Source of the DNA: Lamellibrachia satsuma
Taxonomy: Eukaryota > Annelida > Polychaeta > Sabellida > Siboglinidae
Length of the DNA: 64,000 nucleotides
Direction: 5' to 3'
Assembly (NCBI GenBank): GCA_033239005.1
Contig: BSQZ01000051.1
Coordinates: 3,377,501 to 3,441,500 of the forward strand
Position 1 is the first letter of the stretch. Every line of letters begins with the position of its first letter. The notes under the pieces were generated by a model. The model was given only the letters and a program-made list of their open reading frames with translations. It was not told where the DNA came from and did no database searches. Made by a program: the position numbers and the translations under genes. Below, piece after piece: positions 36,353 to 48,150 of the stretch.

Positions 36353-37759
36353 CTGCATGCAAAAGCTTATATAAATATGGCTGTTCCTTGCGAATGAAAC
36401 TTAAGCAAGTATAAATTATAACATTAATAATGTAAACCCCTTCGTCTGGTGCCGGTTTTTACTGGTAGTTTGACTGCCTATGCTTGGCCTGAGCTTATAA
36501 TAATAATAAATACACTTTATTTTTACACTCATACCCAGAGTACCACTCAGTTCCGTCTACAATGATTACAATGTACTAAAATGTTTGAGTGATTGTTGCT
36601 ATTCATAATTATCATATGCAAAACCAGCTGCTAAACAACCTGTGCAGGTGAATCTAATAATATAACTGACAAAGTCATGTCATTGTTCCAAGGAGTGGTA
36701 AGTCATGCGTTACATCTACCCAATACGTTTTCTGCCAACACGAAAACAATATTCCACAGTAGATTCACAATTAGAATGTACATATCATGTTCAGTCGACG
36801 TCTTGAAAATGCCTCGTGCGCTGCAAACAATATGTCTCAGTAGGTTTTTAATAAACACGTATACATCATTTTAGTGAACATCTTGAAAATGTCTTGTGTG
36901 TTACAAAAAATGGGTACACATCCCTACGAGAATCAACCAAATAAATGTTCGCTCTTTTGTGCAAATTCAGGATCCACATGTATCCATATATATATTGAAA
37001 TGTGTGCATAATTTTAATGCAAGAAACCTTTCTGTTTTGCAATGTTTATTTCTTTGTGCACCATAAGTTTTCTACGTTCAATCTACATTTGGTGTTTTCT
37101 ATGACTCATCGTTCCATCATATTTCAAACGTTATGAAAAACGGTCCGTCATTGTGTCATTCGAACTACATGCGTTTTATAAATACATATTCACAAGCACC
37201 CGCACCACTAGATGTTGCTTGCATGCCGACAAAACATAAAATAAATGTGCTTAAAACGAGTGCAGCTGAAATTATTTACTTCGATTGCATTCTATAATCC
37301 TTGAATGTATAGATGATCCGGTTTCTCGGTTATTAATATTAAACATAGTTACCTGTCAAGAAACTTGGTATTCGATCTGAATCATATTTGAAAAGTGGTG
37401 AAAAGATTACACGGCACTTCGTATTCGAAAATAATTGCATTGAAGTAAATATATACTCACAGGCATACGCCCGCATATACACACACGCCTGGTTTGGTGT
37501 TGTTTGTATGGAGATAAAACATAAATTTACTTAAAGCGATCAAGAGCATCGCAAATGATTTCTTTTTAAAGAAAAAAACAGTTACTATAGTTTATGAAAC
37601 GTGGTGAAAAAAAACAACCCGGCTTTTCGTACTCGAAAGTAGTAGCATTCCAGTAAATATTCACTCGCAATCGAACATCCATCTTGATGTACTACGTCAG
37701 CAATAGACATGCGTGTGCTGCAGAATGACCATTTCCAATTTGGATGACAAGGACACATT

Positions 37760-37762
<3 letters not shown>

Positions 37763-37795
<33 letters not shown>

Positions 37796-37796
37796 A
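37763..37796. repeat. (GTGC)n microsatellite
   Basis: About eight GTGC units. Confidence 0.95.
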
Positions 37797-39885
37797 TATC
37801 TTGAAAATTGATTTAATATATTCTTTGTATAGTTTCAGACGCTTCCAGGCAGTGCATTCACGTCAGCTGCTTCACCAAATTACAACAGTTTCTGCGCTCT
37901 TGTTTCTGATTTTCTTTTCAGGTGACAGATCCAATGAAGCTGAATTCTTGATGTTCAAGCTTCTTTGCTGCAAGTACGGGTTGTTGGCATGACGTCACTA
38001 TTTTTTATGCGATGAAACACAGCCAGGAATACGATGAACAGAAAAGGCACAATGTCGTGCACATTCCAGCAAACAAAACAAAATCATGCGTAGATACTGC
38101 CGCGAGAATCATATGACATAATGTAACTATTCGTGATAATGTCATATAATGAGACCGTCGACTTATTTTGAAAAGTTCTTCTTCCTGTAGGTGATCCGTT
38201 GACATACATATACATACCAAGTCGCACATAATTTATGGTGTGCATCAGACTCATCCCCTCATCCTTTGACAGCGGCGGTCTTAGGGGGCCATTTACACAT
38301 ATTCTTCGTCAGCGTGGCCTTTGCCGTTGACGCGTACTGTCCGATAGGTTGACAACTAATCGACCGTGTGAACATCCTCGCGAGACCGATTAGCGACGCC
38401 ACTGTGTGGCTACAGTTGCATCTGCGGAAAATGTCAATCAGTTGCCAATCAGCGACCCCCTCGGCCCAGTGCAGGTGTACCCGTCGTGAGTTTAATCAGA
38501 ACTCAATTGGAGATTGGCGCCCATAAATAGGTTGCACATGCACTAGTCTGAACGAGCGGATAATTTAGCAGCGCTTTGTCTGCATAATTATGTGCGACGG
38601 GTCACCCCTTAGACTTGCTGGTTAACATATCCGTTTAACCGTTTCCGTTTACTACATGTCAACTCCAACTTTCTCATATCCTTCGATATATCGATACCAA
38701 CGTAACATTCCCAAACGGTTCCCGCAGAAAACACACCGTACGGAACCGATGTTAACACTGAAGTGAATATATATTACAGGCATGGGAATGTATGTATGGG
38801 TCATTATGTTGTTCAAATAGGCAGAACTGATCGACATACCAGACGTTAAAGACATCCATGCTTATGCCAGATAAACACCGCGAACACGGAGAACCTGGCC
38901 CGCAAATCGCATACATTGCCGTCGCAAGATCCAGCGTGCATGGGTTTATTTCGAGTCAAACCGCCTTCTGAATGAGCCGGAGAAGAGGCAGACATGGAAA
39001 GAGAAGGGAAGGAACCAATACTTGCAAATATAACTTCCACCCAGAACGTCACGCTCCACTGCCCTAAGATCAACAGAGCAATAATCAGGCTCCTGTGTTC
39101 ACGTCAGGTTGTACGATCTACCCTTGTCTGACGTTATCCTCGTCTCTAGGGACTGTCGATGGTTTATGTTATGTACATTGCTATTAGATGTTTGCATTCG
39201 AATTGAGACAACATATATCCATGTTGGTTCTATTTCTATTTTGTATTACTCCAAAGTTTGCCTACAGTAGGGACATAATTCTTTATGTTAATATATGTTT
39301 ATCATGATTTTAGGTACACACCTCATACGAGTCATGTGTACAACATGCATTGCGGAATATTTTCAGGTATTACATACATCGAAGGAACGTGTAACTGCAA
39401 TCACAACAAGATGCAACTAATTAACACAACTAAACATTTCCATACCTTAAGCAACGTTTGTAGTAGGGGCGTGGGGAGAGAGTGAACGAAAGGGGGAATG
39501 TGCTAGTGAAGGAATGAATGGAAGGAAGTAGGTATCGCGATAGACAGATAGGGTGTATGGATAGGGACTCTAGGAAGCAGCAGACTAAGATGTGGACTTG
39601 GACATGAAACACGTGGCGAGGGAAACCAAACAGGGTGTGAGTCAGGCGGAGAATGGATTAAAGGGAAGGGGCAGACGGAACAGATGTGGAATGCAAAGAG
39701 GGGACGGAACGGGAGCGGGGAGGGTAGGCGAGGGGAAGGGAGTGAAAGTGGAATGGAGCAGTTAGGCGAGGTGGGGGTAGAGTGGGAATACTTCTCAAAC
39801 CGTCTGGCAGAAAATGTGGCATAGTTTGACGTATCCGTAAACACAGTCATCAAGTAGTAGACATATATGAGTAACAATTTACTTC

Positions 39886-39932
39886 AAAACACAACTATTG
39901 AGATTACTTACTCAATAGTAGTTGTGTTTAGA
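39886..39932. repeat. Imperfect inverted repeat
   Basis: AAACACAACTATTGA and TCAATAGTAGTTGTGTTT face each other across about 12 bases; one 3-base difference. Confidence 0.7.
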
Positions 39933-41254
39933 AGAAAATCAATACTCATATAGTTTGTGAGGTAGTATCGAAAATAGCCGTGATACCCTTCTGTCGAAAT
40001 ACGTAGAATGCGTTATATTATTCACAGAATGCACAGTTTGTTTGATCAATTCATTATGACGTGCACCTGTTTAGAGAGGTACTTGAATTGAACTGCTGCT
40101 ACTTATGTTTGAATTTTAATCGAGCGGCTGTATCGACGACCTATTTACCGCAATGTGACATCGCAGCAGCGTCAACATACAGCTACGCATCTAATCGTGA
40201 CATTGCTACAGGTCAGGTGCGCGCTGCAAGGCCTCTGTGTTGACTGAACAACAATTGGCACATATATTTAGACAATTTAATAAATGTTGCGCTAAACGTA
40301 TTCCATGAACAGCAATGAACATTAGTCATCTCTACGCAAGACAGACATCTTAAATTAGTAAGTAATGCACTTATTGCAGAAATATCTCGTATCCGACGGA
40401 GCTGCTTACTCTCACCATTAAATGTCTTGAGACATTGGTGGTTCACACAATTTCACACACTTTCGCAGTACAGCTGCAAAAAGAAGCACTAAGCTATGCC
40501 ATTATTGTATGATCCATTTACACAACATGTGAAAGACCTGATTACCGCCACAGTGATATATTTGACAATATAGCGGATTACATTATACAAATGAGTAACA
40601 TAAGTTTGATTTACCAGTAGTTATCATCGGGGAGTTTAATTGAACGGGTTCGTTCAACGACTTTACAACCATTGAACACATTGTAGTTGAAACCATTGGG
40701 ATCGATGTTGTCAAACAAATAGCGGATAGACAAAACCTTGACAATGATACCAACCACAATGGGTACATCGAAGTATGCTTAAGATCATGCACACTTCTGT
40801 ATTCCGATCATTTGATCGTAATGGCCGAATATTCTGGTGCAGTGCCAACTGGTTGAACAATAGTTGGAGTCAAATCGACCGATTTTTGCATACTGGTGAT
40901 GGTGGGACGCTGCGGTTTTTGTTATATAACTTTCAACTATATTGTTGGTACGAGGCATTCGTTTGTGGCAGAACTAAAGACAGTAAAGCAAATCTAAATA
41001 CACAGATTAACTTTGCAGTACACAAGTGGGCAGCTGTTGACTCGTCGAGTGCATGCATACGTGCCTTACACTGCTGACTGTAGTGAGTTTAAGGCACGTG
41101 ATCATGAAGCCTTTAAAGTCTCACCTCCGAGTGGCATTGTCACTCCGAGCAGGAAGACACTCCGTCTAACAGACATGGCCTGTGACAAAACGGTAGGAAC
41201 GCGACAACACGAGGAGACCTAGCCATTATGTGGTAGTAGTGGGAGTGAGATATG

Positions 41255-41500
41255 TTAGGCACAATGGAGCACGGTGGCGCGGTGGTTAGAATACCGGACT
41301 CTCAATCGAGAGAATCTGGGTTCGAATCATCTTGCTGTCGTTTCGACGCTTGGGTTATATCGTTCTCTCCACGTTACCACAGTTCACTCAGCTGTATTAA
41401 TGATTACCTGGCTTCAGAGAGTAGTGGATATTTGATCGAACTTTCTTCACGCAGTAATTGAAGCGTGGTTGTAAGCTTCCCAGTACCTTTACCTTTTTTG
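41255..41500 (+). mobile_element. tRNA-derived SINE
   Basis: Starts with a tRNA-like head: an A-box-like GGCGCGGTGGTTAG and a near-perfect B-box GGTTCGAATC at the right spacing, then a non-tRNA body (CCACGTTACCACAGTTCACTC). The same head and body occur reversed at 55,190-55,395, which shows an interspersed element rather than a single tRNA gene. Folding into a true cloverleaf is poor. Confidence 0.75.
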
Positions 41501-41599
41501 GTTAGCTAAACACGAAACAAGAATTGGTGAATATGTGCGTGTGTTTGCGCATGTATGTTACAGCACATTTGGCTGTAATACCTTTGTTTCATGATATAG

Positions 41600-42030
41600 G
41601 ACATGTTATTGTTGTGACTGTGTGAGCTATAGCAGCTGTTGTGTGTAGCATCGATGTGATTGTGTGTGGTACAAACTATATGGTATGTAGCACAGTCGTG
41701 AATGTGTATGTTACAGTAACTGCTGTATGTAACATCGATATGACTGAGTGTGCTACAGTAGTTGATGTGTGCAATATCGCTGCGACAGTGTGTGCTACGG
41801 TATTTGATATATGTAACATCGCCGTGACTGTGTGAGTTACAGTAGCTGATGCGTGTAACATCGCTGTGACTATATGTGCTATAGTAGCTGTTGCGTGTAA
41901 CATCGCTGTGACTATATGTGCTATAGTAGCTGTTGCGTGTAACATCGCTGTGACTATATGTGCGTGCTATAGTAGCTGTTGCGTGTAACGACGCAGTGAC
42001 GGTGAGTGTTGCAGTAACTGCTGTGTGTAA
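41600..42030. repeat. 42-bp minisatellite, degenerate
   Basis: The unit GTAGCTGTTGCGTGTAACAT + CGCTGTGACTATATGTGCTA + TA is clear at 41,842, 41,884 and 41,926 and decays to the left. Long frames on the reverse strand (14-residue repeats of the HSDVTRNSYYSTYS type) are artefacts. It ends about 45 bp before the exon at 42,076. Confidence 0.9.
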
Positions 42031-42075
42031 TGTCGATGTCAACCTGTCTGTTACAAGTCTGCTCGGTGGTTGTAG

Positions 42076-42330
42076 TTCGTCCTCCTGTTCCTGCTGGCCT
42101 GTGTGCTGGCGGCGACCGTGGCTGGGGGTCGGGTCATGCATCAATGCAACAAGTTATGCAACGAGAAATTCGCAGAAGAGATCAAAGCCAACAATAAGAA
42201 GGAGAACGAAGACCTCGTCAAGATGATCGTAGAGTGTGTAGAAAGCTGCATGGACAGGGTTAACGAGTTATTGCGTGAACGAGGACATGAGGACCTCGTT
42301 GAGCCGTTCACACACACTGAGTTTGACTAG
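42076..42330 (+). CDS. Last exon of a small secreted protein with twin C-x3-C motifs
   Basis: The acceptor TCGGTGGTTGTAG is followed by 84 open residues and TAG. It opens inside a hydrophobic stretch (FVLLFLLACVLAATVAGG) that looks like the core of a signal peptide with a cut near AGG. The mature part is charged and predicted helical: CNKLC, then 25 residues (FAEEIKANNKKENEDL...), then CVESC, then DRVNELLRERGHEDLVEP. Two C-x3-C motifs on two helices resemble helical-hairpin peptides held by two disulfides. Small Tim proteins also have twin C-x3-C but closer spacing and no signal peptide. The first exon with the ATG was not found; it must be upstream, probably beyond the minisatellite. A possible poly(A) signal ATTAAA lies near 42,375. 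Function unknown. Confidence 0.72.
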   Translation, partial: FVLLFLLACVLAATVAGGRVMHQCNKLCNEKFAEEIKANNKKENEDLVKMIVECVESCMDRVNELLRERGHEDLVEPFTHTEFD

Positions 42331-42383
42331 AAAATGGAGAACTTGACGTCACAGACTTGTTCAACATCAACTAATATTAAAAA

Positions 42384-42872
42384 AACAAAACAAATGTGTG
42401 GTCTTCTCCAAACGTTCTTACTAATCGATGGTCAAACTTCGCTTTAATTTGTTTAGTAACTGATATTTTCACAGTTCTCCTATTGTTGGCTACATGTATG
42501 AAGATGTCCACCTGCAAGTCGCATGACAGTGACGTCAGTGCAGACTCTGGCGCGCCCATTCCCTAGTAGTACATATGTACAGGAAGCAAAACATTTAATC
42601 CATTTAAGGTTCGACGTGTCGATGTTGAACGGTATATGTAAATCTATGTTTACTGGTGTGCTACGGACCTGCCAGGGCCAGACAATGACACGCACACACA
42701 TGTTGTAGTATCCTTACAATCCTGTTCACATCAGACAGAAGACATCATCAATTATATAACCAAGTGTATGAATGAGTCAAGTACCAATAAAAAGTGTTAC
42801 AAACGTGCATGCATATTTCATACATGTAGCCCTCAACCCTAACTTTATGTGGCAGGGTCACTCATATTGTCA

Positions 42873-42908
<36 letters not shown>

Positions 42909-43924
42909 CACTTTGCTTCAATATATTCAAGTCATCGTTGAATATTCATCTACCGGATACTCCCATTTAGTGACTTACTTAAAGAGTTCCATTGATCCGA
43001 AAGTAAGCTTAGATGGCGACGACAATAGTTTAATGTAGCCATGTTTGCTGTTGATTCTATAAGCCTTCTGATCTGTCGTGTCGATATTAGTTCTCGATAT
43101 TAATTAGATTACTAGTTCGATATTACATGGATACGAAACACAAACAACTGCTAAACCAGTCGTGCTTTTCACGCTGACCCATTAATTGTCTGTGACAAAG
43201 TGGTGTCGAATTCACCAGAGCTGCAAAACATCAAGGGTATGAAAGGAGTCGTGCATTTCAAAGAAAATAAAAACGTATACTGTTTAGTATTTGATCAGAC
43301 CACCCCACCCCCACCCCACCCCAGAAATGCCAATAATACAGTATTCACCTTTTAAACCATTGTTACAAAACAGTTTTACCACAATTTTTATAGCCCAGCA
43401 TCAATGTACGATTATAACCATTTCACTCTGTAGGTGGCGCCACATCTGCTGATATTCGCTTGTCCCACAAAACATGGGCCGTCAAACCAACACCCACAAA
43501 TACATAATGTTACATTTTTGGGGACTTTGAGAACTTATGCGACGACACCTCAGGTGTTTTACCAGGATTTAAATATGAACACAAAGCATGACATAAGGTT
43601 TGAAGCGATTATGGTTTCGTGTAGCCCTATAATGAGGTCACCAGCCACTTTGAATCCACGCGCTGCCCAACAAGGTATGCCCTGCACTGTTTGAATGCGG
43701 GCAGTAGTGCGTAAATCCGGGGTAGCCGCATAAATTCGCAGTTTAAAAAAGCGCATACCATTACGTATTGGTGGGTGGTGGGTGATTGTCCCACGTTTCG
43801 CATAAAAAACAATCGCTTCATTTGTGCCTCTTAATGAGTAAAATATGCAAAAGATTACCTCACTTCACGTAATAATAATCGACGTGCATCGTAATTTTAC
43901 GACCATTTCCCTTTAGTCGATTGC
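42384..43924. other. Non-coding region
   Basis: Has a (CGCA)n array (42,869-42,910) and one palindrome GTGGCGCCAC at 43,434-43,443. No gene recognised. Confidence 0.5.
42869..42910. repeat. (CGCA)n microsatellite
   Basis: Tetranucleotide array. Confidence 0.95.
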
Positions 43925-44165
43925 GGTGTTTTGCCTTGGCCTTAGATGACAATGTTGTTAAATCTTGTTAAGTCTTGTGAAATCTTGTTAAATCGTATTA
44001 AGTCTTGTTAAATCTTGATAAATATTAATAAATCTAGTAAAGTTTCGTTAAATCGTATTGCATATAATAATATATTGTTAAATATTTTAAAACAAATTTC
44101 AATCTTGTTAAATCGGGTTAAATGTCGTTAAGTCGTGTTAAATATAGTTAAATTCCAGCGTAAGC
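43925..44165 (+). mobile_element. CR1-like LINE 3' end with expanded tail
   Basis: GCCTTGGCCTTAGATGAC corresponds to the end of the LINE 3' UTR (GCCTTTGGCTTGGATGGC). It is followed by about 15 degenerate copies of a 10-base unit (TCTTGTTAAA), an expanded form of the AAATCTTGTTAAAT tail. Confidence 0.8.
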
Positions 44166-44229
44166 CCATTCCCAATCTTCTAATTTATTCCTGGCATCGG
44201 AGAGACACATAACAAATGTAACAATTGCT

Positions 44230-45270
44230 GAGCCTTTGGTGGAATCAGGTGGAACAAGTACACAAAGAAATAAGTCGATACACGACATTCGCTATAGACC
44301 CGCAAAACCCATCAATCTTTATATTACTACGCTAATTGCGGGGGCCGTCTGGCAGTATCTCCCCCAGCCGCCGACGTCCAATCGCCCCTCTTTTTGTTCC
44401 TTCGCCTCTTTGCATCATTGTCCTATGATCCAACCATTTTGTCGTCACGCTGAATCCTCACATTCATAGGGACTTTTCAAAACTCACGGATCCTAAACGT
44501 GGTATGTGGCCAACATAAGCCACAGTGGCGCCCCCTTTATAGTGGATTACACTCATTTCGCCCACTGTTTCCACCTTTGTCCGGCAGGTATAAAATCATA
44601 CTATTAGAAAATAAATCTAGTAACTGCCTTTGTGTTTTTTTACGAGTTAAGTTATCCAAGCACTTTCTCAAGGGATACGTTATGAAAGTAAATGTATTAT
44701 ATATTACTACACTCAATATTTCTTTTGATGGCATCGTGCCAGTCACGGGGCTGGTTGGAACTTGAGGTGTATCAGATTTGGGCGTGTTTTTCTGAGAAAA
44801 AAAACGAGAGTTTTTTTTCCGTTTCACGAATGTCACACGGTATGTGTGTTAAAAGAGGACACATGTGCTGTGAAACGTTTAAAAACAGCGTAGGAAAAAT
44901 TGTCGTGGAATCCTAAGAAACCATATAATGGCGGCCTATTGGAAAAGGTGTGATTTCATCGCTTTTGCTCCGTGGACAGGTGTAAGCCAGTAAACAATAA
45001 ATAGTGAGCTGTAACCCGCTTCGTTCGAGTTAAACATTGTAATCGGCATACCTTAGAGGCCGATCACCACAGGGAGTCTTGATGGGCGGGACAGGTAGTT
45101 ATAAAACTAAACGAACCAGCAAACGCTATTAATGTAAACTATGACTTTGCGAGACCTGGATTCGGTTGCCAATTGTCTCGGTTAACATATATAACCACGC
45201 ATGAGACGCAGGAGAGTAATGCATCACCAAAATGTATCACATAAATGTACAATGTATGCGTGACACCATG
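44230..45270 (+). repeat. Dispersed repeat R3, copy 1 (inverted partner 55,800-56,790)
   Basis: Matching blocks: GACGTCCAATCGC with 56,697; CAGTAACTGCC region 44,570-44,640 with 56,460-56,550; AATGGCGGCCTATTGGAAAA (44,927) with 56,120; GTAACCCGCTTCG (45,013) with 56,040; GAGACGCAGGAGAGTAATGC (45,203) with 55,850. About 1 kb, no obvious coding capacity, family unknown. Confidence 0.88.
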
Positions 45271-45289
45271 GCATTCGACACCTCTTAAT

Positions 45290-45880
45290 GATGACAGTAC
45301 CGATAAATAATTAGCAGTGACCCACTTCTAGCACAAGCCCGCACAAGGTGGGCTGTGATACTGACACACGTTAGAGGCCGAACAGGGAACCTTGATGGGT
45401 GGGTCAGGCAGCGATTCAGCGTTTGTCTGCTGGTTTGCATTTAACCGCAAACCCCAAACGCCAAGCACCGTGTGTTGACGTGGCAGGCCAACGATACAGG
45501 CAATACACGGTGCACCGTAACACGGCAGAGATACGTCGACAATTCAGACTGCTGAGTGAGACGATCACCACGAGCTGGATAATACCACACCAGATGTGAC
45601 TATTACGCCATGTTTTGTATAAATATGCCTTATAAATCTTTCTGAAAACACAGTAGTTTGAAAATGGTTCAATGTGTTTCTGGAAGAATAAGACAGACAA
45701 TTTTAAACCTACTACCATAACATCAGTGGCATGTGAGTTATAAACTATAGTTACATACCGCATGTTGGACTACCTAGTTATTAATGAATTAATAGTATCG
45801 TTTTCCCTTGTAATTTGTTATGCTGGAACATTATATAACAGCGACATGGGTTTTTTGGTCACACATTTATTGCTAACATG
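45290..45880 (+). repeat. Dispersed repeat R4, copy A
   Basis: Shares GACGATCACCACGAG, TACGTCGACAATTCAGACT and AGACAGACAATTTTAAACC with copy B (reversed, 50,270-50,640) and copy C (50,840-51,400). It begins GTGACCCACTTCTAGCAC. Confidence 0.88.
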
Positions 45881-46244
45881 TACCAGTTTGTCTTCTACAC
45901 TGATGTAATTATCCAGACAGACTATTTATTCTGACTGTGCACCCTATGCTGCAGGCATCTTTTAATTTAATTTAATGCGGTGTGCACAGTGGTAATTACG
46001 TCGAAATTCACCCTCCAAAATAAATTGGACGAATTGCCCATTTTTAACCTACATAGTAGTTGGGTTTTTTCCACACAAACTTAGAAAGGGTTCTACATCC
46101 CCATTATTAACCAAATAAACCAGGGATTCATGGGTAATGGAACTGCTTGAGCACACGAAACAGCGGAGTACGTGATAACAATCACGCGTTATACTGTGTA
46201 TTGGTGTGTGTGCGTGCGTATTTGCGTGCGTGCGCGTGTTTGTG

Positions 46245-46350
46245 AGTGCCCATGTACTCAATAAAACTGTATGAACCCTTTGTGTGGATAGTGCCTGATT
46301 TAACAACCATAAACTGCGCAAGTCAACTCAGCATACGCAACATGTGACTA
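46245..46350 (-). repeat. Dispersed repeat R5, copy 1
   Basis: The reverse complement of ACTCAATAAAACTGTATGAA and GGATAGTG is found at 54,990-55,095 (TTCATACAGTTTTATTGAGT). Confidence 0.85.
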
Positions 46351-46679
46351 AACGGCTGTCAGCTCCTACATATGTGTAGTCTACCCTATGTTGATTGAGG
46401 TTGTTTATTATTATGTATCAGTCCCCTGTGTAGCTGAGATAAGTACTTCGCTTTTAGAAGATAGTTATTGAGACCTAAAAGATATTCATCAAACCAATCT
46501 TAATTGTACGGCAAAGTGTAATGCGAAGTTGGCATAAACCTGTCCGGCCCGGTATGGTGCAACGATTTTAAACTTATCTATATAATGATATTCCAAATGT
46601 TAGTGCAAAAACAAAGAATAACTTCCAAGATTACCTAAATACGTACTGGTTTCGTAGTGCATGGCACAAAACGTTTACT

Positions 46680-46964
46680 GCCGAGACAGCACTTTTTGTG
46701 CCGGAACAAGATGGGCGAAATCCTCTCTTATTAACAGATTATATAACAGAAAATCAGTTCCGGCTGGTTGTCCAGGGGGAATATGCAAATCACTTAAATA
46801 AATCTATCGCATTACAAGTTCGAAATTTGACTGATATAACTCTGCCCAGACATACACATGACACAGTGCATGTTGTAACTAAACTAGCCAAATGTCAAAA
46901 CCAGATAAACACTTCCAAGGGTAAATTATTGATATGTATCGTAAAAAGGACTCATTCTGATTAA
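46680..46964 (+). other. Open frame of unknown nature
   Basis: Reads MPEQDGRNPLLLTDYITENQ through EYANHLNKSIALQVRNLTDI to KLLICIVKRTHSD. No known domain. It lies among dispersed repeats and may be a transposon remnant; weak coding look only. Confidence 0.3.
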
Positions 46965-47241
46965 GGTAGGAAAAGTCAATCTCATTCCAAATTTGGAACA
47001 ACATGGGTGGTCAAATGTCACCTCAGAAAATAAAAAACAGTGTCGAAATGACCACGACTACGCTCTAAATGCAGCCAGTGCAAATTTGCTACGACATGTG
47101 AACACGCCTGCAGCCAAAGGTTTCCTTGATGTTGTTCCCAGTACCTGTCTGTTCCGGCACCAAATTAAGTAGTTATATTGTCAACATATCCCTTACAAAA
47201 TGCACTTGCTTACGTTTAATTCATAATGGACAGCCATAGTT

Positions 47242-47280
47242 TTGGTTGTACTTGCTAGCATTGCTAGCAAGTACAACCAA
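47242..47280. repeat. Perfect 39-bp palindrome
   Basis: TTGGTTGTACTTGCTAGCA, one T, then its exact reverse complement. It sits at the left end of dispersed repeat R2 copy 2. Confidence 0.98.
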
Positions 47281-47700
47281 ATGCCATGATAGCTTGAAAT
47301 TGTATTGACTTGTATTTTGCTATTGAACCAAAATTCCTCTTGGTTTGTCTGCACTGTTTCTCCCAAATCTGTAATACACGTTGTCGATGTAATGTTTTCA
47401 GTGGTGTACATTCTTTATTGCAAAGGCAACACCAAGCCACTAAATTAGAAGAACAGCATGCTGAGAAGGGTGAGTTACTTAAACTCTTACATGACCCTCA
47501 GAAACTAGCTGCACCGACCGTCTTCCCTGGTAGGTTACCTAAAAGGCATCTTTATAATTAAGGTTTTAGCCGGAAGGGGTTTCATAATTTTCAGAAATAG
47601 TAATTATGAGTTGAAATTTCCTGCATTTAATATGGGCGATCCATACCAGCCTCAAGTAAAAAATCCGCATGCTGCTAGAGAAAGATGGGGTGGGTGGAAA
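47262..47700 (+). repeat. Dispersed repeat R2, copy 2
   Basis: Reads QICNTRCRCNVFSGVHSLL, LEEQHAEKGELLKLLHDPQK and, frameshifted, NYELKFPAFNMGDPYQP, matching 35,850-36,352 in the other orientation. Same unknown family. Confidence 0.75.
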
Positions 47701-47849
47701 AGATATATGCACACAAAAACGGGGACTCACGATAAATGAGGTAACTTCAGAAAATGCCCAAATTTTGGCTTTCGAATTTTGAAAAGTTGGCAATAGCATG
47801 GTCACAGAAGCAGTAAAGGAAATTAAAACTCGAGGGTTGGTGTGAGTAC

Positions 47850-48150
47850 AGTTAGGCGTGCAATCAGTTTAGGCGTGCAATCAGTGCAATCAGTTTAATT
47901 CAGCCTGACGTCAGTTTAATTTAACAAGTCAGTGTTATTAGTAAAAAAACCGTGTAGTTAGGCCAGCAGTCGGTTTAGTTAGGCCACGGGTCAGTGCAGT
48001 TAGTCCAGCAATCGATGTACTTAGGCAATCAGTCGGTTTAGTTAGGCCAGTAGTCAGTTTAATTAGGCCACCAGCCAGTATAGTTAGTCCAGCAATCCGC
48101 GTAGTTAGGCCAGCAGACAGTTTATTTAGACCTGCGGTCAGCTTAGCGGT
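47850..48150. repeat. 21-bp minisatellite, about 10-12 degenerate units
   Basis: The unit GTTAGGCCAGCAGTCGGTTTA recurs every 21 bases from about 47,944, with more diverged units before it. Confidence 0.88.

Larger units (their letters stand above)
36353..41250. other. Long stretch without recognised genes
   Basis: Contains a (GTGC)n array (37,763-37,796), an imperfect inverted repeat at 39,886-39,932, and a possible transposon end near 38,285 (GGGGGCCATTTACAC). Short frames at 38,005, 38,846, 39,503 and 40,775 show no domains. Confidence 0.45.

Noticed and set aside
37922..37992. Possible exon GDRSNEAEF...FKLLCCK after a good acceptor
   Set aside because: It recalls small disulfide peptides only through CC. 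There is no matching partner exon, and the frame upstream runs through a GTGC repeat.
38270..38400. Terminal end of a DNA transposon (GGGGGCCATTTACAC)
   Set aside because: It looks like some transposon ends, but I found no matching inverted end nearby.
41262..41335. A functional tRNA gene
   Set aside because: A- and B-box-like sequences are present, but the cloverleaf is poor and a second copy with the same non-tRNA body shows a SINE.
41506..42144. 212-residue reverse-strand frame with HSDVTRNSYYSTYS repeats
   Set aside because: A by-product of the second 42-bp minisatellite. No start context, splice sites or domain.
42076..42330. Small Tim or CHCH mitochondrial protein
   Set aside because: Twin C-x3-C is suggestive, but the 25-residue spacing is too long for small Tims and the hydrophobic leader fits secretion.
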